From Bacillus sp. T3 (GTDB lineage: Bacteria; Bacillota; Bacilli; Bacillales; Cytobacillaceae), in NCBI RefSeq assembly GCF_033449965.1, contig NZ_CP137761.1:4278001-4342000 (forward strand): a stretch of 64,000 bases of DNA. The letters are read 5' to 3'. Positions 56,509-64,000 of the stretch are shown here, one piece after another (position 1 is the first letter of the stretch; every line of letters starts with the position of its first letter). The position numbers and the translations under genes are program-made. The notes under the pieces were generated by a model. It did no database searches, was not told the DNA's origin, and saw nothing but the letters and a program-made list of their open reading frames with translations.

Positions 56509-57693
56509 TCATTTATATTTCATTTTGTACGTTTTTGTCCAGGAATAAAGAAGTAACCCGAATCCAAGAATAAGCTGGAGGAATACGACGATCGCATCCC
56601 AAAATTGGATAGACGAAACTGGTACGGTAATTCCAGCAACTGAATCCTTGATGACGAACATGATTTGCGGAAGGATATAACCGACTAAAAGTGTTAAGGA
56701 AAGAGCCATTCCAACTAAATAGCCTACTCCATATACGATTACAATCCCTTTTTCACCCGCAAATATTTGGTTTGATTGGTTCGGACGTTTTGATAACAGC
56801 TTACCCTTTAAATAGTTTTGCGCGTTCTCCATTAAGTTATAGCAGCCGAAGCTATTTTCAAAAACATAATAAAGATCTGTTTTCATATAAATACAGCACT
56901 GATAGATCATTCGAATGATGACATCGTATACAATGATCCCACAAATTCCGATTAATAACGATGATGTATTAGGAAAAAGGATCATGAAAAACAGGGCAAG
57001 TGTAAGCAAGACAACGTCAAAGCACATACCGGCAAGGTAGAGGCGATTTCGTTTGTTTATCGGAAGGCTCCAAACCTGGGTCATATCAGTTTCAAGTACA
57101 ACAAGAAACAGGCGATGACCAATCTCCAATTTTGTCGGTAATCCAGCTGCCCGTATGGCTAATATATGTCCGAATTCATGTATGAAAACAAGCACAAAAG
57201 AGATGGCCATATAAAATAGAATATTATACATCATAACATCAAAAATAAATAAATCTTTATAATGAGGAATATATTGGGGATTAGTAATGAGGATACCTAA
57301 ATTGATAAAAAATAGAAGACCATACAGCACAACTGTATAACGGTTAAAGAAAAGCATGCCAAAACGCTCAGGAATCCACAAAAACCCTAGCTTCTCTGAG
57401 TTTATCTTCGAGTATTCAATGGTTTGACCATCCACCTCTTGAATCAATTCCATTTCAATTAGCTGCTCTATAAATTCGATTAAATTAACTTCTTCCTGAG
57501 GATAAACTGCCTTTAATTCTTTTTCAATCTCCAACAAGCTGTATTCATTCTCGATCATTTCAATCGCATGAATACAAATTGCGGGCATTTCAAAGTATTC
57601 ACCTGTGAGTTTATCCTCAACGATATAATTCTTTCTGTCTTCACGAATGTCAATCGGATGTAGCTGTATTACTGACTCATATGAAAGATTCAA
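56509..57693 (-). CDS. PqqD-like domain fused to M50 zinc metalloprotease
   Basis: 394 residues, TTG start at 57693. Residues 1-95 look like a PqqD-type (RRE) winged helix that binds leader peptides (NYIVEDKLTGEYFEMPAICI). From about residue 115 it is a polytopic protease with the zinc motif HEFGH at 172-176 and about seven helices, of the site-2 protease/peptide zinc metalloprotease group that cuts or exports RiPP-type peptides (YydH/SkfC-like). It is the last gene of the unit HD-GYP, peptide, protease, and a terminator follows. No radical SAM gene is adjacent. Confidence 0.72.
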   Translation of the reverse strand: MNLSYESVIQLHPIDIREDRKNYIVEDKLTGEYFEMPAICIHAIEMIENEYSLLEIEKELKAVYPQEEVNLIEFIEQLIEMELIQEVDGQTIEYSKINSEKLGFLWIPERFGMLFFNRYTVVLYGLLFFINLGILITNPQYIPHYKDLFIFDVMMYNILFYMAISFVLVFIHEFGHILAIRAAGLPTKLEIGHRLFLVVLETDMTQVWSLPINKRNRLYLAGMCFDVVLLTLALFFMILFPNTSSLLIGICGIIVYDVIIRMIYQCCIYMKTDLYYVFENSFGCYNLMENAQNYLKGKLLSKRPNQSNQIFAGEKGIVIVYGVGYLVGMALSLTLLVGYILPQIMFVIKDSVAGITVPVSSIQFWDAIVVFLQLILGFGLLLYSWTKTYKMKYK

Positions 57694-57720
57694 ACTACAA
57701 CACCCTTATGAAAGAATTTA

Positions 57721-57751
57721 GGGATGCAAATCTACCAATCATTAGCATCCC
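57721..57751 (-). other. Hairpin between the CWWC peptide and the M50 gene
   Basis: Seven-bp stem GGGATGC / GCATCCC with a 17-base loop between the peptide stop and the protease start, without a proper T-run. It may lower expression of the protease relative to the peptide. Confidence 0.45.
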
Positions 57752-57766
57752 CTTAACAACTCTTAA

Positions 57767-57832
57767 TCAAATGCCTAATATTATGCACCACCAACATGTA
57801 GTCTTTACTTTATTAAGCTTTCGAATCTTCAT
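57767..57832 (-). CDS. 21-residue candidate precursor or signalling peptide with CWWC motif
   Basis: Start ATG at 57832, stop TGA at 57767. The ribosome site GAGAGGAGGTG, eight bases ahead, is the best in the neighbourhood. The N-terminal half is basic (MKIRKLNKVK) and the C-terminal half hydrophobic with TTCWWCIILGI, so the peptide could be cut, crosslinked between the two Cys, or membrane inserted. It starts 22 bases after the HD-GYP stop and ends 73 bases before a protease with a leader-binding domain. I know no family of this kind; role is inference from the setting. Confidence 0.6.
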   Translation of the reverse strand: MKIRKLNKVKTTCWWCIILGI

Positions 57833-57854
57833 TGTATATTCACCTCCTCTCAAG

Positions 57855-59015
57855 TTATTCTGATATCCCAGGATAACAACTATGGAACTCATCCCATTTT
57901 GGAAAAACTTTAATAAAGGCCTCAACTAAGCTAGGATCAAATTGTGTGCCCTTACCTTCAAGAATCCTATAATAAGCTTCAGATGTGGTCATAGCCTTTC
58001 GATAGGATCTTGAAGAAGTCATGGCATCAAAAGCATCGGCAATTGAAGTAATTCTTGCCAATATAGGAATTTCTTCTCCAGCTAATTGATTTGGATAGCC
58101 TTTTCCATCCCATCGTTCATGGTGGTAAAGTATAACATGAATTCCATTTTTTAATCCCTCAACACCCTCTATTGCTTTTGCACCGACATTTGGGTGTGTT
58201 TTAATAATTTCATATTCATCTGAATTTAATTTTTGGGGCTTCATTAATATCTGATCTGGAACATTAATTTTGCCTACATCATGGAGTAAACATGCATAAT
58301 TAAACTCTTTTAATTCCTTTTTGGAAAACCTACCTAACTCCTCGGCAAGAATTAATGCATAATGAGCAACTCGTTCACTGTGACCTCGCGTATAGGGGTC
58401 TTTTAACTCCAACGTTGCAATAACACCTTTTACGATTCCTTGTAATTGAAGGTCAAATGCATTTTCAATAGCATTAATATATCCAGTAAAACGATTTAAA
58501 AAAATATAAGCAACTATTCCAAATACAAAAACAAGAATTACTGGGGCAAACACACTAGTCGTATTTAATACCAATCCAACTATAATATATTTTAACAAAG
58601 TCCCGCCTAAAACAACCCAATAAAATCGTCTGTTAATGAAAATCGGGGAAAACAGAATAAAAAATATTTCCACTCCATTCCCGCTTTTATATTGGAGTGA
58701 AGTTCCATAATAAGTTAAAAGTTCATAAGCCAAAAAAACTATTGTATAACTAATAAAATAAATATATTTTACTTTGTCCTGTCTCCCTTTTTGGACTATA
58801 TATAATGCATATGGAAGTAATGCAAACATAAAAACATATGTTAAAAAACCAAAAGAACTATTGAAACTAATTTCTTTATGATAAAAAAACTTTGGTATAA
58901 TAATGTAATAACTTAAGTCATAAGTAACCGATATTAAATAAAACAACGTCAAAAACCAAATTATCGTTCTTTTTTCTTCATTTACTAATGATGCTGCTGT
59001 CTTTTTGGCAAACAT
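57855..59015 (-). CDS. Membrane sensor protein with HD-GYP domain (predicted c-di-GMP phosphodiesterase)
   Basis: 386 residues. An N-terminal region of six membrane helices (about 15-190) with PIFINRRFYWVVLGG and IVAYIFLNRFTGYINAI, then a coiled linker and an HD-GYP domain: HSERVAHYALILAEELGRF, HDVGK with H245-D246, and HHERWDGKGYP at 298-308. All known catalytic residues of active HD-GYP phosphodiesterases are present. The start at 59015 has GTGAGGTA upstream. The sensor part is homologous to that of the histidine kinase at 60506. The two following genes encode a tiny peptide and a protease, suggesting that the peptide is the ligand or target. Confidence 0.85.
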   Translation of the reverse strand: MFAKKTAASLVNEEKRTIIWFLTLFYLISVTYDLSYYIIIPKFFYHKEISFNSSFGFLTYVFMFALLPYALYIVQKGRQDKVKYIYFISYTIVFLAYELLTYYGTSLQYKSGNGVEIFFILFSPIFINRRFYWVVLGGTLLKYIIVGLVLNTTSVFAPVILVFVFGIVAYIFLNRFTGYINAIENAFDLQLQGIVKGVIATLELKDPYTRGHSERVAHYALILAEELGRFSKKELKEFNYACLLHDVGKINVPDQILMKPQKLNSDEYEIIKTHPNVGAKAIEGVEGLKNGIHVILYHHERWDGKGYPNQLAGEEIPILARITSIADAFDAMTSSRSYRKAMTTSEAYYRILEGKGTQFDPSLVEAFIKVFPKWDEFHSCYPGISE

Positions 59016-59197
59016 GTTAAATACCTCACTAGTTTTAATAAATCACTCCAAGGGGGGAATTTATTCGTCATAAATCGACACCTTGCGTTAAATTAATTAT
59101 AAACCATTATATTTAGGAGTAAAATAGTCACTAATAACAACTAAACTATTTTAAGAAATGTTTATGGAAAAGTTGATTTTTTGTTCTCCATTTAGAC

Positions 59198-59284
59198 AAA
59201 AAGCACCGAACTACAATGTATTGCTCCCAAAAGTTAGATTTTGAACTATAACTTTTATGGTGCTATACACCGTTCGGTGCTTTT
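59198..59284 (-). terminator. Long-stem hairpin after the polyferredoxin gene
   Basis: Stem AAAAGCACCGAAC / GTTCGGTGCTTTT, 60 bases apart, with smaller hairpins inside (for example GGTGCTATACACC). Placed between the polyferredoxin stop and the HD-GYP start, it separates the two units. Confidence 0.7.
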
Positions 59285-59295
59285 ATTTAGTATTA

Positions 59296-60315
59296 TTAAT
59301 GGCCAATACTATCCATCATCGGTATTAACACTTTAAAATCGTCATAGGTAATGATCGTATTCCAATGGCCTGTTAATTTTGCAACAATAATAGTGATAGT
59401 AAAAACAATAAAGAAAGAAACTGGAATCACCCATTTATTTACTTTCTTTTTACCAACCTGAACCGTCAGTGTATCCTTCACTGGACAAGCCTCAACACAA
59501 AGCATACACGCAGAGCACTCTGGCGTTAATACAGCTTTCGTTTCGGAAACACGAATGCGCTGAGGGCATACACGAGTACAGGCATTACAATCAATACAAG
59601 AATCTTCATTTCGCTTAATTTTTGTAATCCCTAGTAATGAACCGATCCCAATCAATGCACCATAAGGACATAAAAAACGGCACCAAAAATTTCTAAAGAA
59701 TAAAGAAAGAACAAATAAGACTAAAATAAACTTAATTGCAAACCCACTTATATTCAAGAAAAATTGTAGCATTTTCACATCAGAGATTATGTTATAAGGG
59801 CTCATCATAAAATTTATAGCGTCTACTCCAGGCATATCAATCAAAATGTATTTAATAAAGAACCCTAATAATAAATATTTTAACGGAAATAAAATCCACG
59901 TTAACCATTTTGGCAGATCAAACGACTTTTTTTTAAAAAGCTTTTTCCCCAACTTCCCAATCCATTCACTTACTGTACCAATTGGACAAATCCAGCTGCA
60001 AAAAGATCGGCGGAATAAAAAACCTGAGCCTACGATAAAAAGTAATAAAACTAAACCAGCAGGATGGACGGGATCAAAATCACCAGACGTGATCCACACT
60101 TTAAAACCAACAAGTGCACTAACAGGTAAAAAACCTTCCACTGCCGAAGGGCGCTCAACAAAAGACTCTACCCCTGATGTTGCAAAATGATTATAAAATT
60201 GATAAAAGCGAAATCCAACAAATAATATAAAAAATAAAAATAGGAGCTGAACCGTCATTCTTGTATACTCGATCGGTCTTCTTTTTAATTTTCTAACCAA
60301 CTTTTTGCTGTTCAT
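59296..60315 (-). CDS. NapH/NosR-type polyferredoxin membrane protein (4Fe-4S)
   Basis: 339 residues from the ATG at 60315, with AGGAGGGC seven bases ahead. Five to six membrane helices carry the two CxxxCP motifs of the NapH/NosR family (FCSWICPIG and CRFLCPYG), and a soluble loop has two 4Fe-4S clusters (CIDCNACTRVCP and CSACMLCVEACP). Such proteins pass electrons from the quinone pool or to periplasmic reductases. The partner enzyme is not in the window. The promoter looks Fnr dependent (60340-60382), in line with an anaerobic role. Confidence 0.85.
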   Translation of the reverse strand: MNSKKLVRKLKRRPIEYTRMTVQLLFLFFILFVGFRFYQFYNHFATSGVESFVERPSAVEGFLPVSALVGFKVWITSGDFDPVHPAGLVLLLFIVGSGFLFRRSFCSWICPIGTVSEWIGKLGKKLFKKKSFDLPKWLTWILFPLKYLLLGFFIKYILIDMPGVDAINFMMSPYNIISDVKMLQFFLNISGFAIKFILVLFVLSLFFRNFWCRFLCPYGALIGIGSLLGITKIKRNEDSCIDCNACTRVCPQRIRVSETKAVLTPECSACMLCVEACPVKDTLTVQVGKKKVNKWVIPVSFFIVFTITIIVAKLTGHWNTIITYDDFKVLIPMMDSIGH

Positions 60316-60339
60316 GCTAGCCCTCCTCATTCATAGCTT

Positions 60340-60382
60340 ATAATATAGGAAAGGAGGCGCTTTTTTCGTGATTTTTTTCACA
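60340..60382 (-). promoter_or_regulatory. Fnr-dependent class II promoter of the polyferredoxin gene
   Basis: CGTGATTTTTTTCACA at 60367-60382 matches the TGTGA-N6-TCACA box with one change. A -10 TATTAT at 60340-60345 would put the box centre at -41.5, the exact position for class II Fnr/CRP activation. The start codon follows about 18 bases further on. Confidence 0.65.
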
Positions 60383-60465
60383 ATCTCACAGGATTTTTGA
60401 ATGTGTCGAAAAGATTTCAAGAATCCTCCAACAAATGTTCAGAATTAGCGGGACCTTAATATAAA

Positions 60466-60497
60466 AAAGGCTTGACCACGATTTGGGCCAGCCCTTT
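60466..60497 (-). terminator. Terminator of the histidine kinase gene
   Basis: Arms AAAGGCTGGCC / GGTCAAGCCTTT with a T-run on the minus strand. Confidence 0.7.
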
Positions 60498-60505
60498 GAT
60501 TGTCT

Positions 60506-61741
60506 TTATTTTTGATTGATTGGAAGAATCATAGAAACTTTTGTCCCCTGTTCTTTCTTGCTTTCAAAAAGTAGTTCCCCATGATGGTCTTCTATTATTT
60601 TCTTGGTAACAAGTAACCCTAAACCCGTGCCATCCTGCTTTGTAGTAAAAAAAGGTTCACCAAGCTTTTTAAGTTTTTCAGCATCAACACCACAGCCGTG
60701 GTCTTGAACCGTTACTTGTATTTTGTTAGGACCATTTCCTGCTACAAACACCTCAACAGTACCACCATGATGCATAGACTCAATAGCATTTTTCAAGATA
60801 TTGATTAAGGCTTGTTTAATTTGTTTTTCATTACACTCCACTAACGGTAAACTACCGCCAGGATTTACAACGATTTTCGACCCATAGTTATCAGCTAATT
60901 GTCTCGTTACACTGGTCACATAATCCACAATCATATTGAGATCATAAAAATTAAAATTAGGCGCCTTAGGTCTCCCTAATACCATCAAATCATCAACAAT
61001 GGAGTTGATTCGATCGATTTCTTGAATCATTATCGGATAAAAATTTACATCACTTTTATCTCTTTCTTGTTGTAATTGTGTAAACCCTTTTAACGACGAT
61101 AACGGATTTCTGATTTCATGACCGATAGAAGTTGCCATTCTTCCTAATACCATAAGTCTTTCATTTTGGCGCTGAACTTCAAAAACAGAAGTAATAGCTT
61201 GCACATAAGATGTAAAACGAGATAGGAAAATATACGAAACAATGGCAAAAACGATTAGCAAAACAATAGGAAATAAAAATCTAGTAGATTGAAGAACAAC
61301 ACATAGAAAAGCATATTTCCCTACTAAAACACTAGCAACTGTCCAAAAGAACCGCTTATTTAAAAATATAGGGACAATAACCATAATAAAAACTTCGACT
61401 ACATTCCCTTCATTAACACGATCATTTCCCCCAATGTAAATTAACACATAATTAATAGCATCTAAAATGATAAAGCCAAAAGTATAAAAATACTTTACCA
61501 AGTATGGTTTTCCGGTCTTAATTAAAAAGATAGCGACAGGTAGAAACGATGTAATGATTAAATATACCCAATACCCCAAACCACCTTCAGGTAGACCTAT
61601 AGGTTTTTGGTTAATTAATGGATAAAGAATAAAATAAAACGAATCATACCCAAAATAAAAAATATAGAACATCCATAAAAATAATTTTACTGATTTTACC
61701 TCTTCAGTAATCATTTGATTTGCGCGAGCTAATTCCAACAT
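60506..61741 (-). CDS. Sensor histidine kinase with the same 6-TM sensor region as the HD-GYP protein
   Basis: 411 residues from the ATG at 61741 (AAGGGG upstream); the frame is open to 61765. Six helices in residues 20-190 match the HD-GYP protein segment by segment (PIFLNKRFFWTV; IVSYIFLSRFTSYVQAI). A HisKA box SIGHEIRNPLSSLKGFTQL and an HATPase domain with NILKNAIESMHHGG, VQDHGCGVD and GTGLGL follow. The KinA/ sporulation-kinase-like C-terminus (a single kinase without receiver) suggests feeding a phosphorelay. No response regulator is adjacent in the same operon; the next gene upstream is of the other pair. Confidence 0.87.
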   Translation of the reverse strand: MLELARANQMITEEVKSVKLFLWMFYIFYFGYDSFYFILYPLINQKPIGLPEGGLGYWVYLIITSFLPVAIFLIKTGKPYLVKYFYTFGFIILDAINYVLIYIGGNDRVNEGNVVEVFIMVIVPIFLNKRFFWTVASVLVGKYAFLCVVLQSTRFLFPIVLLIVFAIVSYIFLSRFTSYVQAITSVFEVQRQNERLMVLGRMATSIGHEIRNPLSSLKGFTQLQQERDKSDVNFYPIMIQEIDRINSIVDDLMVLGRPKAPNFNFYDLNMIVDYVTSVTRQLADNYGSKIVVNPGGSLPLVECNEKQIKQALINILKNAIESMHHGGTVEVFVAGNGPNKIQVTVQDHGCGVDAEKLKKLGEPFFTTKQDGTGLGLLVTKKIIEDHHGELLFESKKEQGTKVSMILPINQK

Positions 61742-61905
61742 AAACAGACCCCTTGTTAAATTCACATAATTTCTACGGCGTTCGAATCTATTTTAATCCA
61801 ACATTTCACTTTTCTCCATAGTTTACGAGAAAAATTCGTCATATATCTTAAATATACGACATAAATCGACATAATTCCGAACATTCCTGAGTATTTTAAC
61901 CATTT

Positions 61906-62586
61906 TCAATCGTTATTTCGAATAGATATAGCGATTGACCGGCGTCCAATCCCACCGTATTGTATATCAATCTTTACCTTTCTGCATTTCTCTAAATACT
62001 CTAAATATCGGCGAGCAGTGACTCGTGCTATCCCTAAACCCTCTGCCACCTCTTCAGCGGAGATAGGATAGGAATTACTAGATAAATATGAAACGACTTT
62101 CTTTAACGTAACTGCATTTAATCCCTTCGGCAAGTCCACTTGTTCTTCCTCTAGCTCCTTTTGGAATAGAATACCATCCAACTCCTCTTGAGAAATATGC
62201 TGCTTCTTATTAACCTGCATGCGGAAAGAATGGTAGTTTTCTAATGCCTTTTTCATCCGTTCAAATTTAAATGGCTTCATTATGTAATCAAAGGCTCCAT
62301 GCTGGAGGAAAGATCGAACGGTTTCCATATCACTTGCAGCTGTTATGGCAATCACATCAACCTCAAGCCCCTTTGCACGAATTTGCTTTAAGGTAGTTAG
62401 CCCATCCTGAGTAGGCATGAACACATCAACCAAAATGATATCTGGTTTCAATCTTTCAATGAGTTCTATTCCGTCGGTGCCATTCCCAGCAACACCGATG
62501 ACGTGAAATCCAGGGACTTGATTCACAAATTCACGATTAATTTCTTGAACCATTGGATCGTCTTCAATAAGTACTACTTTATACAC
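61906..62586 (-). CDS. Response regulator of the CitB/DcuR/MalR type
   Basis: 226 residues from the GTG at 62586, seven bases after GGGGGTG. Receiver with VVLIEDDPMVQEIN, phospho-Asp in DIILVDVFMP and IAITAASD; C-terminal helix-turn-helix with PISAEEVAEGLGIARVTARR, the wHTH of the CitT/DctR/MalR group. Partner of the kinase immediately upstream. In relatives it turns on citrate or C4-dicarboxylate transporter genes; target unknown here. Confidence 0.9.
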   Translation of the reverse strand: MYKVVLIEDDPMVQEINREFVNQVPGFHVIGVAGNGTDGIELIERLKPDIILVDVFMPTQDGLTTLKQIRAKGLEVDVIAITAASDMETVRSFLQHGAFDYIMKPFKFERMKKALENYHSFRMQVNKKQHISQEELDGILFQKELEEEQVDLPKGLNAVTLKKVVSYLSSNSYPISAEEVAEGLGIARVTARRYLEYLEKCRKVKIDIQYGGIGRRSIAISIRNND

Positions 62587-62637
62587 ACCTATCACCCCCG
62601 TATGATGAAGGAAGCACTTGAACCGTCCCTCTACTTC

Positions 62638-64000
62638 TTAAAATGTTATTTGGAAGGATGTTCCGTGGCCCGGTTTCGAGTCGACATGAATTTTCCCTTT
62701 GCCCTTTTCGACGATTTGATTGACTAGAAACAGTCCTATTCCTCTGCCTATTCCACCTTTAGAGGAATAACCATATTGAAAAATATTATGTAAATCCTTT
62801 TCGTTGATCCCACAACCATTATCTTCAACCAGTATGTTAAGAAGCTTTTCCGTTTGACGTATACTTACATATATTTCATTGCTTTCATTGTCCGTTTGTT
62901 TGAATGAATCAAAGGCATTTTCAACGAGGTTTCCAATCATTAACACAAAATCATGATGATCCAATAAATTAGGAAAATGATGCAAATAACTGTGTCGATC
63001 TATAATCACTTGGATCCCCAGCTCTTTGCCCCGACTGACTTTACTCAACAATAATCCTGAAAGACTGTCATCCTGAATATTTTTGCTCAAAAACCTAGTC
63101 AGTTCCTCCTGTTCCTCTGTAACTTGGAACACATATTCAAGTGCTTTATCCTTATTCCCCAATTGAATCAAACCAGCAATTGTATGTAACTTGTTAATAT
63201 GTTCATGATTTTGGACCCTTAAGGCATTAACAAAAGCTTTTACACCTGTTAATTCCTCTGCTAATTTTTTAACCTTTGTTCGATCCTGAAAGATTGCAAT
63301 CGCTCCAACTGTCTTATTTTCTACTTTAATCGGGACGCGGTTACTCACAATCATTAAATTATTAATATATAAATCTTTATTATAAATCGGCCTTTCTAAC
63401 TGCAGTATTTCTGGAAGATAAGTGTCCGGCAATATTTGTGAAATACTCTTGCCAATGACTTCTCCCTCTACACCGAGAATTTCCTTTGCCCGATCATTAA
63501 AAATTGTAATGCGTTCTTCACGGTCAATCGCAATAATACCTTCATGCATCGAGTTAAACGCTTCTGTTCGCTCTACAACAAGTCTGGCAATTTCATGCGG
63601 CTCAAGCTGAAACATTTCCTTCTTTAGTTGTCTCGCTAAAACCCATGCCCCCCAGCCACCAAAGATAAACGCAATCCCACCGGTCAGGATGATTTCTTTT
63701 TTTACATTCATTAATGTTTCGAGTATAGTCGGAAGCTTAAACCCTGCGATGATGACGCCAATCTGCTTATGATCTTCATTAATTACAGGCACAAACGCCC
63801 GAACAACAGACCCAATTTCACCTTTGGCCTCAGAAAGATAAGAATGCTCTGCAAAAGCTGCTCCTTCATCAAGACCTGTTGAGACCTCACCAACTTTATC
63901 AATGATTGGATGAGTTAATCTCGTTCGCTCCATATCCATCACGACTATATAATCCGCATCATTAATCATTCGAATTTTCTCTACTGTCTTTTGAAGCTCA
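62638..64000 (-). CDS. Sensor histidine kinase, DcuS/CitA family (5' part outside the window)
   Basis: About 454 residues of the 3' portion. The frame is open to the window edge, which cuts the N-terminal membrane helix and the first half of the PDC/CitA-type sensor. Visible are DADYIVVMDMERTRLTHP and VVRAFVPVINED of the sensor, a second membrane helix, a PAS domain and the characteristic kinase core RVQNHEHINKLHTIAGLIQLG with phospho-His, and an HATPase domain with NLVENAFDSFK and DNGCGI. Upstream of its response regulator by 42 bases. It senses a di- or tricarboxylate in relatives. Confidence 0.9.
   Translation of the reverse strand, partial: ELQKTVEKIRMINDADYIVVMDMERTRLTHPIIDKVGEVSTGLDEGAAFAEHSYLSEAKGEIGSVVRAFVPVINEDHKQIGVIIAGFKLPTILETLMNVKKEIILTGGIAFIFGGWGAWVLARQLKKEMFQLEPHEIARLVVERTEAFNSMHEGIIAIDREERITIFNDRAKEILGVEGEVIGKSISQILPDTYLPEILQLERPIYNKDLYINNLMIVSNRVPIKVENKTVGAIAIFQDRTKVKKLAEELTGVKAFVNALRVQNHEHINKLHTIAGLIQLGNKDKALEYVFQVTEEQEELTRFLSKNIQDDSLSGLLLSKVSRGKELGIQVIIDRHSYLHHFPNLLDHHDFVLMIGNLVENAFDSFKQTDNESNEIYVSIRQTEKLLNILVEDNGCGINEKDLHNIFQYGYSSKGGIGRGIGLFLVNQIVEKGKGKIHVDSKPGHGTSFQITF

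Overview
The window looks like chromosomal DNA of an endospore-forming, low-GC Bacillaceae (Bacillus/Neobacillus type). The signs are an AGGAGG-type ribosome site ahead of nearly every gene, ATG/GTG/TTG starts, a complete liaIHFSR envelope-stress operon, sinR and sinI, the B. subtilis-like yfkD-yfkE-yfkF-yfkH-(ytxH)-yfkJ-yfkK-map neighbourhood, pdaA for spore cortex, and several small spore-type proteins. I see no rRNA, tRNA, prophage, transposase gene or CRISPR array. The two ends cut through genes: sacA on the left and a DcuS/CitA-type kinase on the right.

Layout. 1-4.7 kb: sucrose utilisation (LacI-type regulator, three palindromic operators, sucrose PTS EIIBC, sucrose-6-phosphate hydrolase) and a HAD phosphatase. 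5-9.5 kb: a 1232-residue membrane protein fusing GH18, NodB deacetylase and GT2 synthase domains, then a Thr/Pro-rich surface protein. 9.6-19.6 kb: a YiiX-like amidase-fold protein, an NP-repeat protein, a MocR regulator divergent from a PPOX-fold protein, DUF1697, a short-chain dehydrogenase, an FAD oxidoreductase, DUF4256, DUF378, glutamate racemase and a YfcE phosphodiesterase. 20-29 kb: CDF metal exporter, CHASE4 chemoreceptor, rRNA methyltransferase, pdaA, class I fumarase and a heptad-repeat tract. 29.5-36 kb: the yfk block. 36-38 kb: sinR, sinI and two small unknown genes. 38-46 kb: hutH, topB, ampS, acyP, queF, mscL, a BI-1 protein and a SpoVB-type flippase. 46.9-50.8 kb: a 52-bp hairpin repeat array and the lia operon. 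51-56.4 kb: DUF1360, DUF3231, homoserine dehydrogenase behind a SAM-I riboswitch, a Cys/Met-metabolism PLP enzyme and a YfmL-like helicase. 56.5-64 kb: a signalling-rich block with an M50 protease, a tiny Cys/Trp peptide, an HD-GYP protein, a polyferredoxin with an Fnr-like promoter, a histidine kinase, and a citrate/C4-dicarboxylate-type two-component pair.

Most interesting biology. (1) A c-di-GMP-I (GEMM) riboswitch lies directly before sinI, the antirepressor of the biofilm regulator SinR. (2) An HD-GYP gene (predicted c-di-GMP phosphodiesterase), an uncharted 21-residue peptide with a CWWC motif, and a PqqD-like/M50 protease form one tight transcription unit. The membrane sensor region of the HD-GYP protein is visibly homologous to that of a nearby histidine kinase. 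Together with the exopolysaccharide-type fusion protein at 5 kb this suggests, as inference only, a peptide to c-di-GMP to SinI/SinR circuit.

Sequence quality. At least ten conserved genes are broken by one- or two-base indels, mostly in short homopolymers, and in each case the protein continues in the neighbouring frame. Several of these genes are housekeeping genes. I therefore think many of the indels are sequencing or assembly errors rather than real gene decay. I list these genes as pseudogene-type features and give the break points.
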